DNA from: CAZZNQ01 sp964655775
Lineage (GTDB): Bacteria > Planctomycetota > Brocadiia > SM23-32
Direction: 5' to 3'
DNA length: 44,262 nt
Assembly (NCBI GenBank): GCA_964655775.1
Contig: CAZZNQ010000026.1
Span: forward strand, 1-44,262
This document shows, piece by piece, positions 1 to 6,211 of this stretch. The notes under the pieces are model-generated. The model searched no databases. It worked only from the letters and a program-made list of their open reading frames with translations, and was not told where the DNA came from. The position numbers were made by a program, and so were the translations under genes. Each line of letters begins with the position of its first letter. Within the stretch, counting starts at the first letter, position 1.

Positions 1-300
1 CTGTTCGACGCGGGCCGCTGTTACGAGCTCGCCGGAGATGCCGATGCCGCGCGCAGGAGCTACGAAGAGCTGCTGGGCCTGAGCGGAGACACCGCCGCCG
101 AACAGATGCGCGAGATGGCTCGCTATCGCCTGGCCGACGTGCAGGCCGGCCGGCTGCTGCCGGAGCCGCCGGAGCTGAAACCGATCGAGACGCCGTCCGC
201 TCTTGCTCCGGATGCCGCGCCGTCCGCGCCGATCGTTCCGGAGGGGGATCAGAACGCGGAGAACGGCGAACCCGAAGCGGCATCCGACGCAGACCTTTGA
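1..300 (+). CDS. C-terminal fragment of a TPR-repeat protein (partial)
   Basis: The reading frame is open from base 1, so the start lies outside the window. The first visible residues (LFDAGRCYELAGDADAARRS, then YEELL) have the small/large residue spacing of a tetratricopeptide helix pair, and a second helix (EQMREMARYRLADVQAG) follows. After about residue 50 the chain becomes a Pro/Ala/Glu-rich, low-complexity tail and ends at TGA 298-300. TPR arrays are protein-protein scaffolds; the tail looks like a disordered linker. The partner and cell location cannot be judged from this fragment. The promoter of the next gene overlaps its stop codon, so the two genes can be transcribed separately. Confidence 0.6.
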   Translation: MFDAGRCYELAGDADAARRSYEELLGLSGDTAAEQMREMARYRLADVQAGRLLPEPPELKPIETPSALAPDAAPSAPIVPEGDQNAENGEPEAASDADL

Positions 301-325
301 CTGAGGGACGGCACGACTGTAGATT
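297..325 (+). promoter_or_regulatory. sigma-70-type promoter for the corrinoid protein gene
   Basis: TTGACT at 297-302 and TAGATT at 320-325 are separated by 17 nt. The -35 box overlaps the stop codon of the upstream TPR gene. Transcription would begin near 332, about 60 nt before the ATG at 395. A short hairpin (gggcca/tggccc, about 335-355) lies in the leader. Confidence 0.55.
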
Positions 326-394
326 GTGCGCGCATGGGCCACCTTGGAACTGGCCCGACCGAAAGCGACTCTATTCACAAAACGGGAGGGTGGC

Positions 395-1021
395 ATGGCT
401 GACCTCGAAGGCATGGCCGAAGCCATCATCAGGGGCGACCGCGACAGTGCGGTGAACCTCGTGCAGGAAGCACTCGACGAAGGCGTAGATCCGCAGACCA
501 TACTCAACGACGGCCTCGTGGCGGGGATGGATGTGGTGGGACGGAAGTTCAAGGCAAACGAGTTCTACGTCCCCGAAGTGCTGATCGCCGCCCGCGCGAT
601 GAGCGCCGCCATGGAACTGCTGGAACCGGTGCTGAGCGAATCGGGCGTCCAACCGAAGGGAACCGTGGTACTCGGGACCGTCAAGGGAGACCTGCACGAC
701 ATCGGCAAGAACCTCGTGGGAATGATGCTCAAGGGCGGAGGCTACCGCGTCATCGATGCCGGCATCGATGTTCCGGCCGAGAAGTTCGTCGAACTCGTTC
801 AGCAGAACAGCGCCGACATCGTGGCCCTGTCGGCTCTGCTGACGACCACAATGACGCAGATGTCCGGTGTGATAGAGGCGCTGAAGGAAGCCGGCCTGGA
901 GTGCAAGACTATGGTGGGCGGCGCGCCGATTACGCAGGACTTCGCGGACGAGATCGGGGCGGACGGCTACGCTCCGGACGCCGCCTCGGCCGTCGATCTT
1001 GCACGGCAGTTGCAGGCGTAG
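395..1021 (+). CDS. B12-binding corrinoid protein (MtaC/MtbC/MttC family)
   Basis: This 208-residue protein has the two-domain layout of methyltransferase corrinoid proteins: a helical cap (residues 1-85) and a Rossmann-like cobalamin domain (about 88-205). The signature DLHDIG (residues 99-104) supplies the lower axial cobalt ligand His101. Ser146 in the ALSALLT stretch and the GGAP loop (175-178) fit the nucleotide-tail pocket. Such proteins carry a methyl group from a substrate-specific methyltransferase (methanol, methylamine or methoxy-arene type) to tetrahydrofolate or another acceptor. I chose ATG 395 because GGGAGGG sits just upstream and the family normally begins here; the frame is open back to about 326. 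No methyltransferase or activator gene is next to it on the visible side, so the substrate is unknown. Confidence 0.88.
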   Translation: MADLEGMAEAIIRGDRDSAVNLVQEALDEGVDPQTILNDGLVAGMDVVGRKFKANEFYVPEVLIAARAMSAAMELLEPVLSESGVQPKGTVVLGTVKGDLHDIGKNLVGMMLKGGGYRVIDAGIDVPAEKFVELVQQNSADIVALSALLTTTMTQMSGVIEALKEAGLECKTMVGGAPITQDFADEIGADGYAPDAASAVDLARQLQA

Positions 1022-1047
1022 CCGCGCGAAAGAGCATTGCCGGTGAG

Positions 1048-1082
1048 CGCCCCCGACCGCGTGTTGGGGGCGTTCGTTTTTT
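1048..1082 (+). terminator. rho-independent terminator after the corrinoid gene
   Basis: A 10-bp stem (1048-1057 with 1063-1072, containing one G-T pair) has a 5-nt loop and is followed by TTCGTTTTTT (1073-1082). It lies 27 nt after the stop codon. Confidence 0.85.
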
Positions 1083-1112
1083 GGGCTGACAGCGCTTTGC
1101 TTCGAGCTTCGG

Positions 1113-1142
1113 TTGAACCCGTGCCCCTTGTTCGCGTATAAG
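1113..1142 (+). promoter_or_regulatory. promoter for the cyclophilin-like gene
   Basis: TTGAAC (1113-1118), an 18-nt spacer and TATAAG (1137-1142) lie between the terminator at 1048-1082 and the ATG at 1188. Confidence 0.5.
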
Positions 1143-1187
1143 CACGCTGTGGCCGTGGGACGCTGACCGGCAGGCGAGGGAACACGA

Positions 1188-1574
1188 ATGGAAACCGCCA
1201 CCTCAATCACAGTAGGCACCGAGAAGTTCAGCGCCGCCCTCAGTGACGAGCGCTCACCGGAGACTGTTGCCCGCATCCTGAGCGCACTGCCCTTCTCCGC
1301 CCCCGCCAAGGTGTGGGGCGAGGAGATATACTTCGAGATCCCGGTCGAGGCGCCCGAGGAGAACGGCGTGACGACCTTGTCCGTGGGCGACCTGGCCTAC
1401 TGGCCTTCCGGCAACTGTTTCTGCATTTTCTTCGGCCGAACGCCCATGAGCCCGTCGGATGATGAGATTGTGCCCGCCTCCGCCGTGAACCTGATCGGCA
1501 CCATAGAGGATCCAGAGAAGCTGAAGACGCACGCGGCCGGCGAGATGGTGACGGTGGCACGGGCCGACGATTAG
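1188..1574 (+). CDS. cyclophilin-like fold protein (TM1367/PF04126 type)
   Basis: The 128-residue product resembles the small cyclophilin-like family that includes Thermotoga TM1367. Typical features are the central IYFEIPVEAPEENG strand-turn, then SVGDLAYWPSGNCFCIFFGRT, where a GD-x-x-Y-W-P-x-G-x-x-x-x-x-FFG pattern marks the barrel, and the late strand PASAVNLIGTI. The family has the cyclophilin beta-barrel, but proline isomerase activity has not been generally shown, so a biochemical role should not be assumed. The start has a GAGGGA purine stretch about 6 nt upstream. It has its own promoter and is followed at 25 nt by an acetyltransferase gene that may share the transcript. Confidence 0.75.
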   Translation: METATSITVGTEKFSAALSDERSPETVARILSALPFSAPAKVWGEEIYFEIPVEAPEENGVTTLSVGDLAYWPSGNCFCIFFGRTPMSPSDDEIVPASAVNLIGTIEDPEKLKTHAAGEMVTVARADD

Positions 1575-1599
1575 GGGCATCCAGAATCAGCAGTCCCAA

Positions 1600-2076
1600 A
1601 TGACCGAAATCATCGTCAGGAAGTATCGCAAAAGAGACCGCGCCGCCGTCATGCGCATCACCGAGGAGTCCTTCGGCGGGATGTGCCTGGACAGCGCGAT
1701 GGAGAACGAGTTCGGCCCTATTGCGGGAACAAGCTGGCAGGAACGCAAGAGGGACGGCATCGACTGGGACCTGCGCCACCGGCCGGAGCACGTGCTGATA
1801 GCCGAGGCCGACGGCGAAGTCGTCGGCTACATGTGCACCCGCCTCTATTACGATTACAGCATCGGCCACATCGCCAACATGGCCGTCAGCTCCGAGTACC
1901 AGGGGCGCGGCGTGGGCAAGAACCTGATGCGGGCAGCGCTGGAGCATTTCCGCAACTGCGGGATGCGCTACGCGCGCATCGAGACACTGGAGAGCAACTA
2001 CAAGGGCCGCAGCTTCTACCCCACGTTCGGATTCCGCGAGGTCGGCCGCCAGATCTACTACTTCCGCGAGCTCTGA
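1600..2076 (+). CDS. GNAT-family N-acetyltransferase
   Basis: This single-domain GNAT enzyme has 158 residues. The acetyl-CoA pyrophosphate loop QGRGVG (residues 101-106) follows the beta-4 strand IGHIANMAVSSEY, and the C-terminal motif B region ESNYKGRSFYPTFGFREVGRQ ends in the usual GF-x-x-x-G strand. The family transfers acetyl from acetyl-CoA to amines on proteins (RimI-like), amino acids or antibiotics; the acceptor cannot be read from sequence. The ribosome-binding site is weak. The gene probably depends on the upstream cyclophilin-like gene for transcription. Confidence 0.85.
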   Translation: MTEIIVRKYRKRDRAAVMRITEESFGGMCLDSAMENEFGPIAGTSWQERKRDGIDWDLRHRPEHVLIAEADGEVVGYMCTRLYYDYSIGHIANMAVSSEYQGRGVGKNLMRAALEHFRNCGMRYARIETLESNYKGRSFYPTFGFREVGRQIYYFREL

Positions 2077-2087
2077 CGCTCTGGCTT

Positions 2088-2116
2088 TTGACTCACGAGT
2101 GCGCAAGGGATAGCAT
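2088..2116 (+). promoter_or_regulatory. promoter for the small unknown gene
   Basis: TTGACT (2088-2093), a 17-nt spacer and TAGCAT (2111-2116) lie just downstream of the acetyltransferase stop and 40 nt before the next ATG. Confidence 0.5.
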
Positions 2117-2155
2117 GAAGGCACGTATAAGCCCCCCATACGCTGAGGAATAGAC

Positions 2156-2416
2156 ATGACCGGTGCCCGGTCTGAAGACAGGCCGCTAAACGTCCGCGCA
2201 CTGCTCGGGCTTGGAATAGACGGCGAGCCCGGCGAGTCGCGCATCACCAGGGGTGAGAACTTCTTCCTCTACGGTGGCTCGAAGGACACCCACGAACGGA
2301 TGGTGGACACCGTTCTGCGCTTCAACGAGAAGGTCGGAGAGCGCGGCAAGCATCTGCCCGATCTCTCCGCCAGAGAGCTGAACGACATCGCCCGCGAGAT
2401 GATGGACGAGAGCTGA
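2156..2416 (+). CDS. small protein of unknown function (86 aa)
   Basis: I do not recognise this family. The product is 86 residues, soluble and charged, with no Cys, no membrane segment and no signal peptide. The first 40 residues are Gly/Arg-rich (LGLGIDGEPGESRITRGENF), followed by two probable helices (ERMVDTVLRFNEKVGE and SARELNDIAREMMDES). It is supported as a real gene by GAGGAA (2145-2150) at good spacing before ATG 2156, by its own promoter, and by codon use like its neighbours. The trpS promoter begins 27 nt after its stop codon. Confidence 0.6.
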   Translation: MTGARSEDRPLNVRALLGLGIDGEPGESRITRGENFFLYGGSKDTHERMVDTVLRFNEKVGERGKHLPDLSARELNDIAREMMDES

Positions 2417-2442
2417 GCCCTTCGGCCGTCCGCAGGCCGCGC

Positions 2443-2472
2443 TTGACACCATAACGTCTCCGCCGCTAAGGT
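2443..2472 (+). promoter_or_regulatory. trpS promoter
   Basis: A consensus TTGACA (2443-2448), an 18-nt spacer and TAAGGT (2467-2472). The predicted start of transcription is about 2479-2482, which coincides with the ATG of the leader peptide at 2482. The transcript would then have a 5' untranslated region of only a few bases ahead of that ORF. Confidence 0.65.
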
Positions 2473-2481
2473 ATCGGCACA

Positions 2482-2529
2482 ATGAAAGCACTTCCAGATC
2501 AGCCCGCGCGCCTTCTGCACTGGCGATAG
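2482..2529 (+). CDS. putative trpS leader peptide (15 aa, Trp at position 14)
   Basis: A 15-codon ORF (MKALPDQPARLLHWR, stop TAG 2527-2529) begins almost exactly where transcription should start, with no ribosome-binding site, as expected of a leaderless mRNA. Its penultimate residue is the rare amino acid Trp (TGG 2521-2523), a sensible sensor for tryptophanyl-tRNA charging ahead of trpS. The design matches the leuA leader on the other strand. In a second frame, CGG TGG GCC TGA (2553-2564) also ends in a Trp codon, and its stop lies inside the element shared with leuA. That frame has no ATG/GTG/TTG start, so I prefer the ATG ORF. Confidence 0.55.
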   Translation: MKALPDQPARLLHWR

Positions 2530-2558
2530 CTCGCCCGGCCCTCGGCGCACGCCGGTGG

Positions 2559-2579
2559 GCCTGAGGCGGGCGGGGTCTG
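2559..2579 (+). promoter_or_regulatory. 21-nt attenuator element shared with leuA (antiterminator arm)
   Basis: These 21 bases (GCCT followed by GAGGCGGGCGGGGTCTG) are identical to 14949-14969 on the minus strand in the leuA leader. Bases 2570-2577 can pair over 8 bp with 2608-2615, the 5' arm of the downstream hairpin, forming an antiterminator. Bases 2568-2572 can instead pair with 2532-2536, closing an upstream hairpin (inner stems 2537-2541/2557-2561 and 2543-2546/2551-2554). These alternatives are what ribosome-controlled attenuation needs. The pairings are read by eye, not folded by software. Confidence 0.6.
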
Positions 2580-2608
2580 GCAGGTGTGAATGACTGTGCA
2601 ATCAACCG

Positions 2609-2652
2609 GCCCCGCAGCTTCCGAGAGAAGCCTGCGGGGCTGTTCGCTTTCG
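2609..2652 (+). terminator. attenuator hairpin in the trpS leader
   Basis: An 8-bp GC-rich stem (2609-2616 with 2633-2640) continues past a one-base bulge into 5 more pairs (2617-2621 with 2627-2631). It is followed by TGTTCGCTTTCG, which has only a moderate run of T. It lies 44 nt before the trpS ATG, so it can only act on trpS. The weak T-tract leaves open termination with a helper factor, or a hairpin acting at another step. Confidence 0.55.
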
Positions 2653-2695
2653 TCGCCGGGCACACGGCGCCCGGCAGACCACGGAGACCAGAACG

Positions 2696-3697
2696 ATGGA
2701 TTCGTCGCAATCCGAAGGAAACGTGAAGACCGTCTTCAGCGGCATTCAGCCCAGCGGCATCGTGCACATAGGCAACTACGTGGGCGCGCTACGCAACTGG
2801 GTGAGCATGCTGGACAACTATGACTGCACCTTCTGCGTGGTCGACTACCACGCCATGACGGTCCCGTACGAACCGGACCACATGCGGGAGCGGGTGCGGT
2901 CGGCATACGCCATTAACATGGCCGCCGGGCTCGATCCGGAGAAATGCCGCCTGTTCGTGCAGAGCCACGTGCCCGAAGTCACCGAACTGTGCTGGATACT
3001 CATGAACTGCGCGGCGATGGGCGATCTCGGCCGCATGACGCAGTTCAAGGACAAGAGCGAGAAGGTCGAAGGGCCGATCAACGCCGGCCTGTTCACCTAT
3101 CCGGTGCTCATGGCGGCCGACATCCTGCTCTACAAGGCCGAGGTGGTGCCCGTAGGCGAGGACCAGACACAGCACCTGGAGTTCTCGCGCGAGGTGGCCC
3201 GTAGGTTCAACAGCCAGTTCGGGGACACCTTTCCCGAACCCGAAGGGCTCTACAGCGACGTGCCGCGGCTGATGGGACTGGACGGCAAGGACAAGATGAG
3301 CAAGAGCCTGGACAACTACATCTCCCTGCTGGCTACGCCGGACGAGATATGGGAGAAGCTGCGTCCGGCCGTGACGGACCCAGCGCGCGTGCGACGGGAC
3401 GATCCCGGAACGCCGGAGATCTGCAACATCTTCACCATGCACCGCGCCTTCTCGCCCCAAGAGGATCAGCAGTGGGCCGCGGAAGGCTGCCGGACGGCCG
3501 GGATCGGCTGCATCGACTGCAAGAAGCGCGTGGCTGAGAACATGGTGCGGGAGCTTGAACCGATCCGCGAGCGCTACGACGCACTGTGCGCCGATCCGGA
3601 ACTGGTGGACGACGCCATGCGGGACGGCGCAGCCCGCTGCAGCGCCATCGCCAGGCAGACCATGGAAGAGGTCCGGCAGAAGACCGGGCTACGCTGA
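2696..3697 (+). CDS. trpS: tryptophanyl-tRNA synthetase
   Basis: This class I aminoacyl-tRNA synthetase charges tRNA-Trp with tryptophan using ATP. It has 333 residues, the normal size of bacterial TrpRS. The ATP-binding signatures are present: PSGIVHIGNY with HIGN at 24-27, and KMSKS at 200-204. The Trp-pocket segment GLFTYPVLMAADILLY (131-146) and the VPVGEDQTQHLEF loop are typical. ATG 2696 follows CGGAGACC at workable spacing, and only about 11 residues precede the first conserved strand. It sits alone behind a 200-nt leader that carries a Trp-containing leader peptide and a terminator-like hairpin, so expression probably rises when charged tRNA-Trp falls. It converges on the next gene with a 7-nt gap. 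Confidence 0.97.
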   Translation: MDSSQSEGNVKTVFSGIQPSGIVHIGNYVGALRNWVSMLDNYDCTFCVVDYHAMTVPYEPDHMRERVRSAYAINMAAGLDPEKCRLFVQSHVPEVTELCWILMNCAAMGDLGRMTQFKDKSEKVEGPINAGLFTYPVLMAADILLYKAEVVPVGEDQTQHLEFSREVARRFNSQFGDTFPEPEGLYSDVPRLMGLDGKDKMSKSLDNYISLLATPDEIWEKLRPAVTDPARVRRDDPGTPEICNIFTMHRAFSPQEDQQWAAEGCRTAGIGCIDCKKRVAENMVRELEPIRERYDALCADPELVDDAMRDGAARCSAIARQTMEEVRQKTGLR

Positions 3698-3704
3698 GGG
3701 CGAA

Positions 3705-4490
3705 TCACGATTCGTCCCGCTCGGAATCGGGATCGTGTTCGGACACCACATCCTGGATGGCCGAGCGAACCGCGGGCGAGACGAGCAGCTCGCGGAGTTC
3801 CTTGTCCTCCAGGAGCCGGCGCAGGTTCTCGTTGGCGAACACGTCCTGGAAGCGGCCGTCGCGCACGGCTTCGGCCAGGACCTCGTCGTGGAACAGCCGC
3901 GCCACCGTCGGGTGCTCCAGCAGGCGCCTGATCCCCTCCTTATGGGAAAGTTCTTCCAGAACCTGCGGGTCCTCCCGCGCGACGCGCAGAAGCTTCAGGA
4001 AGTCCGTGACCAGGTAGCGGTCCGCCGGGTTGAAGCGCGACACCAACCTGACCAATGAAGAGCGGCGCGCGGATTCAGCGAGGGCACCCCCGCCCTCCGG
4101 ATAGGCCTTGAGCATGGCATCCGCCGCGAAGAGGAGTATCAGAGCGATCAACAGCCCGGTCACGAACCCGGCTACGGCGCCCCACGTGCGGTTCCAACCC
4201 CGCATGAAGCCGAACCTGGTGCGGCCCAGCCTGCGGTCCGCCACCTGCGCGCTTATGGAGAGCGAGACATAGATGAGCAGCGCTCCGATCACACGGCCGA
4301 CCGCATAGCAGACATTGGCCGCCCACTCGGTGTGCGCGGCCATCAGATCGCCGATGGGACTCGCCAGAGGCGCACTGGCCAGGTAGGCAACGGTCAGAGC
4401 GGCGACTGTCAGCACGCTGCGCAGGATCCCGCGCAGGTAGCCCCATAAGGTCGCCAGACCGATCAGCAGAATCACAAGCAGGTCGACCAT
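3705..4490 (-). CDS. CvpA-family membrane protein
   Basis: The 261-residue product begins with MVDLLVILLIGLATLWGYLRGILR and has about four hydrophobic segments in the first 140 residues, in the arrangement of the CvpA (colicin V production protein) family. That is an inner-membrane family of unclear molecular role. The cytoplasmic C-terminal half (from about residue 145) is helical and charged, longer than in minimal CvpA proteins, with repeated Leu/Glu/Arg segments (LEELSHKEGIRRLLEHP). I chose ATG 4490 over an upstream GTG at 4523 because GGGGAG lies 10 nt before it and the hydrophobic N-terminus then begins at once. It converges with trpS and has its own promoter at 4536-4564. Confidence 0.75.
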   Translation of the reverse strand: MVDLLVILLIGLATLWGYLRGILRSVLTVAALTVAYLASAPLASPIGDLMAAHTEWAANVCYAVGRVIGALLIYVSLSISAQVADRRLGRTRFGFMRGWNRTWGAVAGFVTGLLIALILLFAADAMLKAYPEGGGALAESARRSSLVRLVSRFNPADRYLVTDFLKLLRVAREDPQVLEELSHKEGIRRLLEHPTVARLFHDEVLAEAVRDGRFQDVFANENLRRLLEDKELRELLVSPAVRSAIQDVVSEHDPDSERDES

Positions 4491-4535
4491 GCGGTGGCTG
4501 CTCCCCGGATGGAGGTGTATCACGAACTGCCACTC

Positions 4536-4564
4536 ATGTTACCGCAGGACCCCGTTTCGCTCAA
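4536..4564 (-). promoter_or_regulatory. promoter for the CvpA-like gene
   Basis: On the minus strand TTGAGC (4564-4559), a 17-nt spacer and TAACAT (4541-4536) lie about 46 nt before ATG 4490. It is divergent from the promoter at 4590-4618. Confidence 0.45.
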
Positions 4565-4589
4565 ACGGCCGACTGACCGTCCCGTAGCG

Positions 4590-4618
4590 TTGTCCGGGGC
4601 TGGGAGGGCTGCTATACT
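4590..4618 (+). promoter_or_regulatory. promoter for the esterase-like gene
   Basis: TTGTCC (4590-4595), a 17-nt spacer and TATACT (4613-4618) lie 38 nt before ATG 4656. Confidence 0.55.
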
Positions 4619-4655
4619 CCCCGCTCTCTTCATCACCACACAGGAGCTAACGAAC

Positions 4656-6080
4656 ATGGCCGATCCGGCGCATTTCATGGCAATCGACTCGGGTGTCACA
4701 CCCTATCAGGTTGTGCAACGCGGTGAAGACGATACGGCCGATCTCTGCGTCGGCGGCCGAACCACGGCTCCGGACGGGACGACGGTGGAGGCCCGCCTCT
4801 TGGAGTTCGGCCAGCCCGTGCCCGCCTTCACGTGGCAATGCGTGGGCCGGGTTGAGGGTGGATGCTTCTCGGCGACTCTGGCCTCCGTACCGACGGGCGG
4901 CGAGTATACCTTACAGTTGCGCACACTGGATGACGGCGGCGAATGCCTGTGTTCGGCCGACGTGCACGGCATGCTGGTCGGTGACCTCTGGATGCTGGGC
5001 GGCCAGTCCAACATGCAGGGCATCGGCCGTTTGGCGTCGAAGCACATCGAGCCGCCCACGCCGCTGGCCCACTCGTTCGACATGGCGGACCGATGGGTCA
5101 CGGCCAAGGAGCCGCTGCATTGGCGAATCCAGTCCGTAGATCCTGCCCATCACCCGGTTGACGTGGAGATATCCGAGAAGGCCGTCCTCCAGGACCACAA
5201 AGGACGCCTTGCCGGGGTTGGAACCGGACTGAGATTCGCCCGGCGCATGATCGAGGAGACGGGGGTGCCCGTGGGACTGGTTCCCTGCGCGGTCGGCGGG
5301 ACGTCCATGGACCAGTGGGACCCTGCCAAGAAGGAAATGGGCGGAGAATCGCTCTACGGTGCCATGATCAGGCGGTTCCACGCAGTCGGCGGCCGGGTAA
5401 AGGGGCTGCTATGGTACCAGGGCGAATCCGACACCGGCGAGGGACTGCCGGCCGGATTCGAGCGCAAGTTCCGGCGCTTCCTGAAAGCCGTCCGCCACGA
5501 CACCGGGCAGCCCGACCTGCCGGTTCTGTGCGTGCAGATCGGCCGCTTTGTCACGGAGCCGTTCAGACCCGGCTGGAACATGGTGCAGGAGGCCCAGCGG
5601 AAGGTGGCGGCCGAGACGGCGGACGTTGAGATCGTTCCCGCCGTGGACCTCGAACTCGATGACGGCATTCACCTTTCGGCCGCCGGACACCGTCGGCTGG
5701 GTGCGCGACTGGCGTGGGCCGCCCTGCACACCGTCTTCGACCGCGCCGACGTCCAGCCCGGTCCGCGTCCTGCAAGCGTCGTGGCTGAGAGCCCTACGCT
5801 CATCCGGGTGAAGTACGAGTGCGTGAATGGCAGCCTGGTGTCTCCGGGGGAGGTGACCGGTTTCACGCTTCGCGCCTCCACGGGCCAGACCATCCCGATA
5901 ATCTACCGCGCCGACGTCGATGCCGACGATCCCACTTCCGTGCTGCTGCACCTGGACAAGCCCCTCCCGTCCCGCGCCGTGCTTTACTACGGCTACGGCA
6001 TGCATCCCTGGTGCAACCTGACCGACGAGCGCGACATGGGCGCGCTCGTGTTCGGCCCCATCGCGCCCCGTTCCGACTGA
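4656..6080 (+). CDS. sialate O-acetylesterase-like SGNH hydrolase
   Basis: The 474-residue protein belongs to the SASA/sialate O-acetylesterase group of SGNH-fold carbohydrate esterases. The nucleophile block GQSNM (116-120, Ser118) lies in LWMLGGQSNMQG, the oxyanion blocks are AVGGTSMDQW (212-221) and WYQGESDTG (253-261), and the catalytic Asp/His block is DGIHLSAAGH (336-345). Residues 1-105 form a beta-rich domain and 365-474 a C-terminal beta domain. These enzymes remove acetyl groups from sugars; the substrate here is unknown. No clear signal peptide follows ATG 4656, which I chose for its CAGGAG Shine-Dalgarno, so a cytoplasmic location or an unrecognised export route is possible. The frame is open back to 4494, but that part overlaps the divergent promoters. 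Confidence 0.85.
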   Translation: MADPAHFMAIDSGVTPYQVVQRGEDDTADLCVGGRTTAPDGTTVEARLLEFGQPVPAFTWQCVGRVEGGCFSATLASVPTGGEYTLQLRTLDDGGECLCSADVHGMLVGDLWMLGGQSNMQGIGRLASKHIEPPTPLAHSFDMADRWVTAKEPLHWRIQSVDPAHHPVDVEISEKAVLQDHKGRLAGVGTGLRFARRMIEETGVPVGLVPCAVGGTSMDQWDPAKKEMGGESLYGAMIRRFHAVGGRVKGLLWYQGESDTGEGLPAGFERKFRRFLKAVRHDTGQPDLPVLCVQIGRFVTEPFRPGWNMVQEAQRKVAAETADVEIVPAVDLELDDGIHLSAAGHRRLGARLAWAALHTVFDRADVQPGPRPASVVAESPTLIRVKYECVNGSLVSPGEVTGFTLRASTGQTIPIIYRADVDADDPTSVLLHLDKPLPSRAVLYYGYGMHPWCNLTDERDMGALVFGPIAPRSD

Positions 6081-6136
6081 CCCGTCGCAAGCGAGTTCTC
6101 GACGCCGGGAACGGTACTCCGACGAGGGCGGACTTT

Positions 6137-6166
6137 TTGCATTGCGCATCCGGCTGCAGATAGAAT
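6137..6166 (+). promoter_or_regulatory. ftsK promoter
   Basis: TTGCAT (6137-6142), an 18-nt spacer and TAGAAT (6161-6166), 46 nt before ATG 6212. Confidence 0.5.
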
Positions 6167-6211
6167 GTCTATGCGGATGGACACTTTGCGTACGCTGTTG
6201 GGAAAGCGGGA

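Noticed and set aside
2473..2652. A structural RNA such as SRP or 6S RNA in the long trpS leader
   Set aside because: The conserved SRP apical sequence (GGAAGGAAGCA type) and a 6S-like long interrupted helix are missing, and the element sits between a promoter and trpS.
2473..2695. T-box riboswitch in the trpS leader
   Set aside because: No AGGGTGG-N-ACCGCG T-box sequence and no specifier-loop/stem I pattern. The short ORF, shared element and hairpin fit ribosome-mediated attenuation better.
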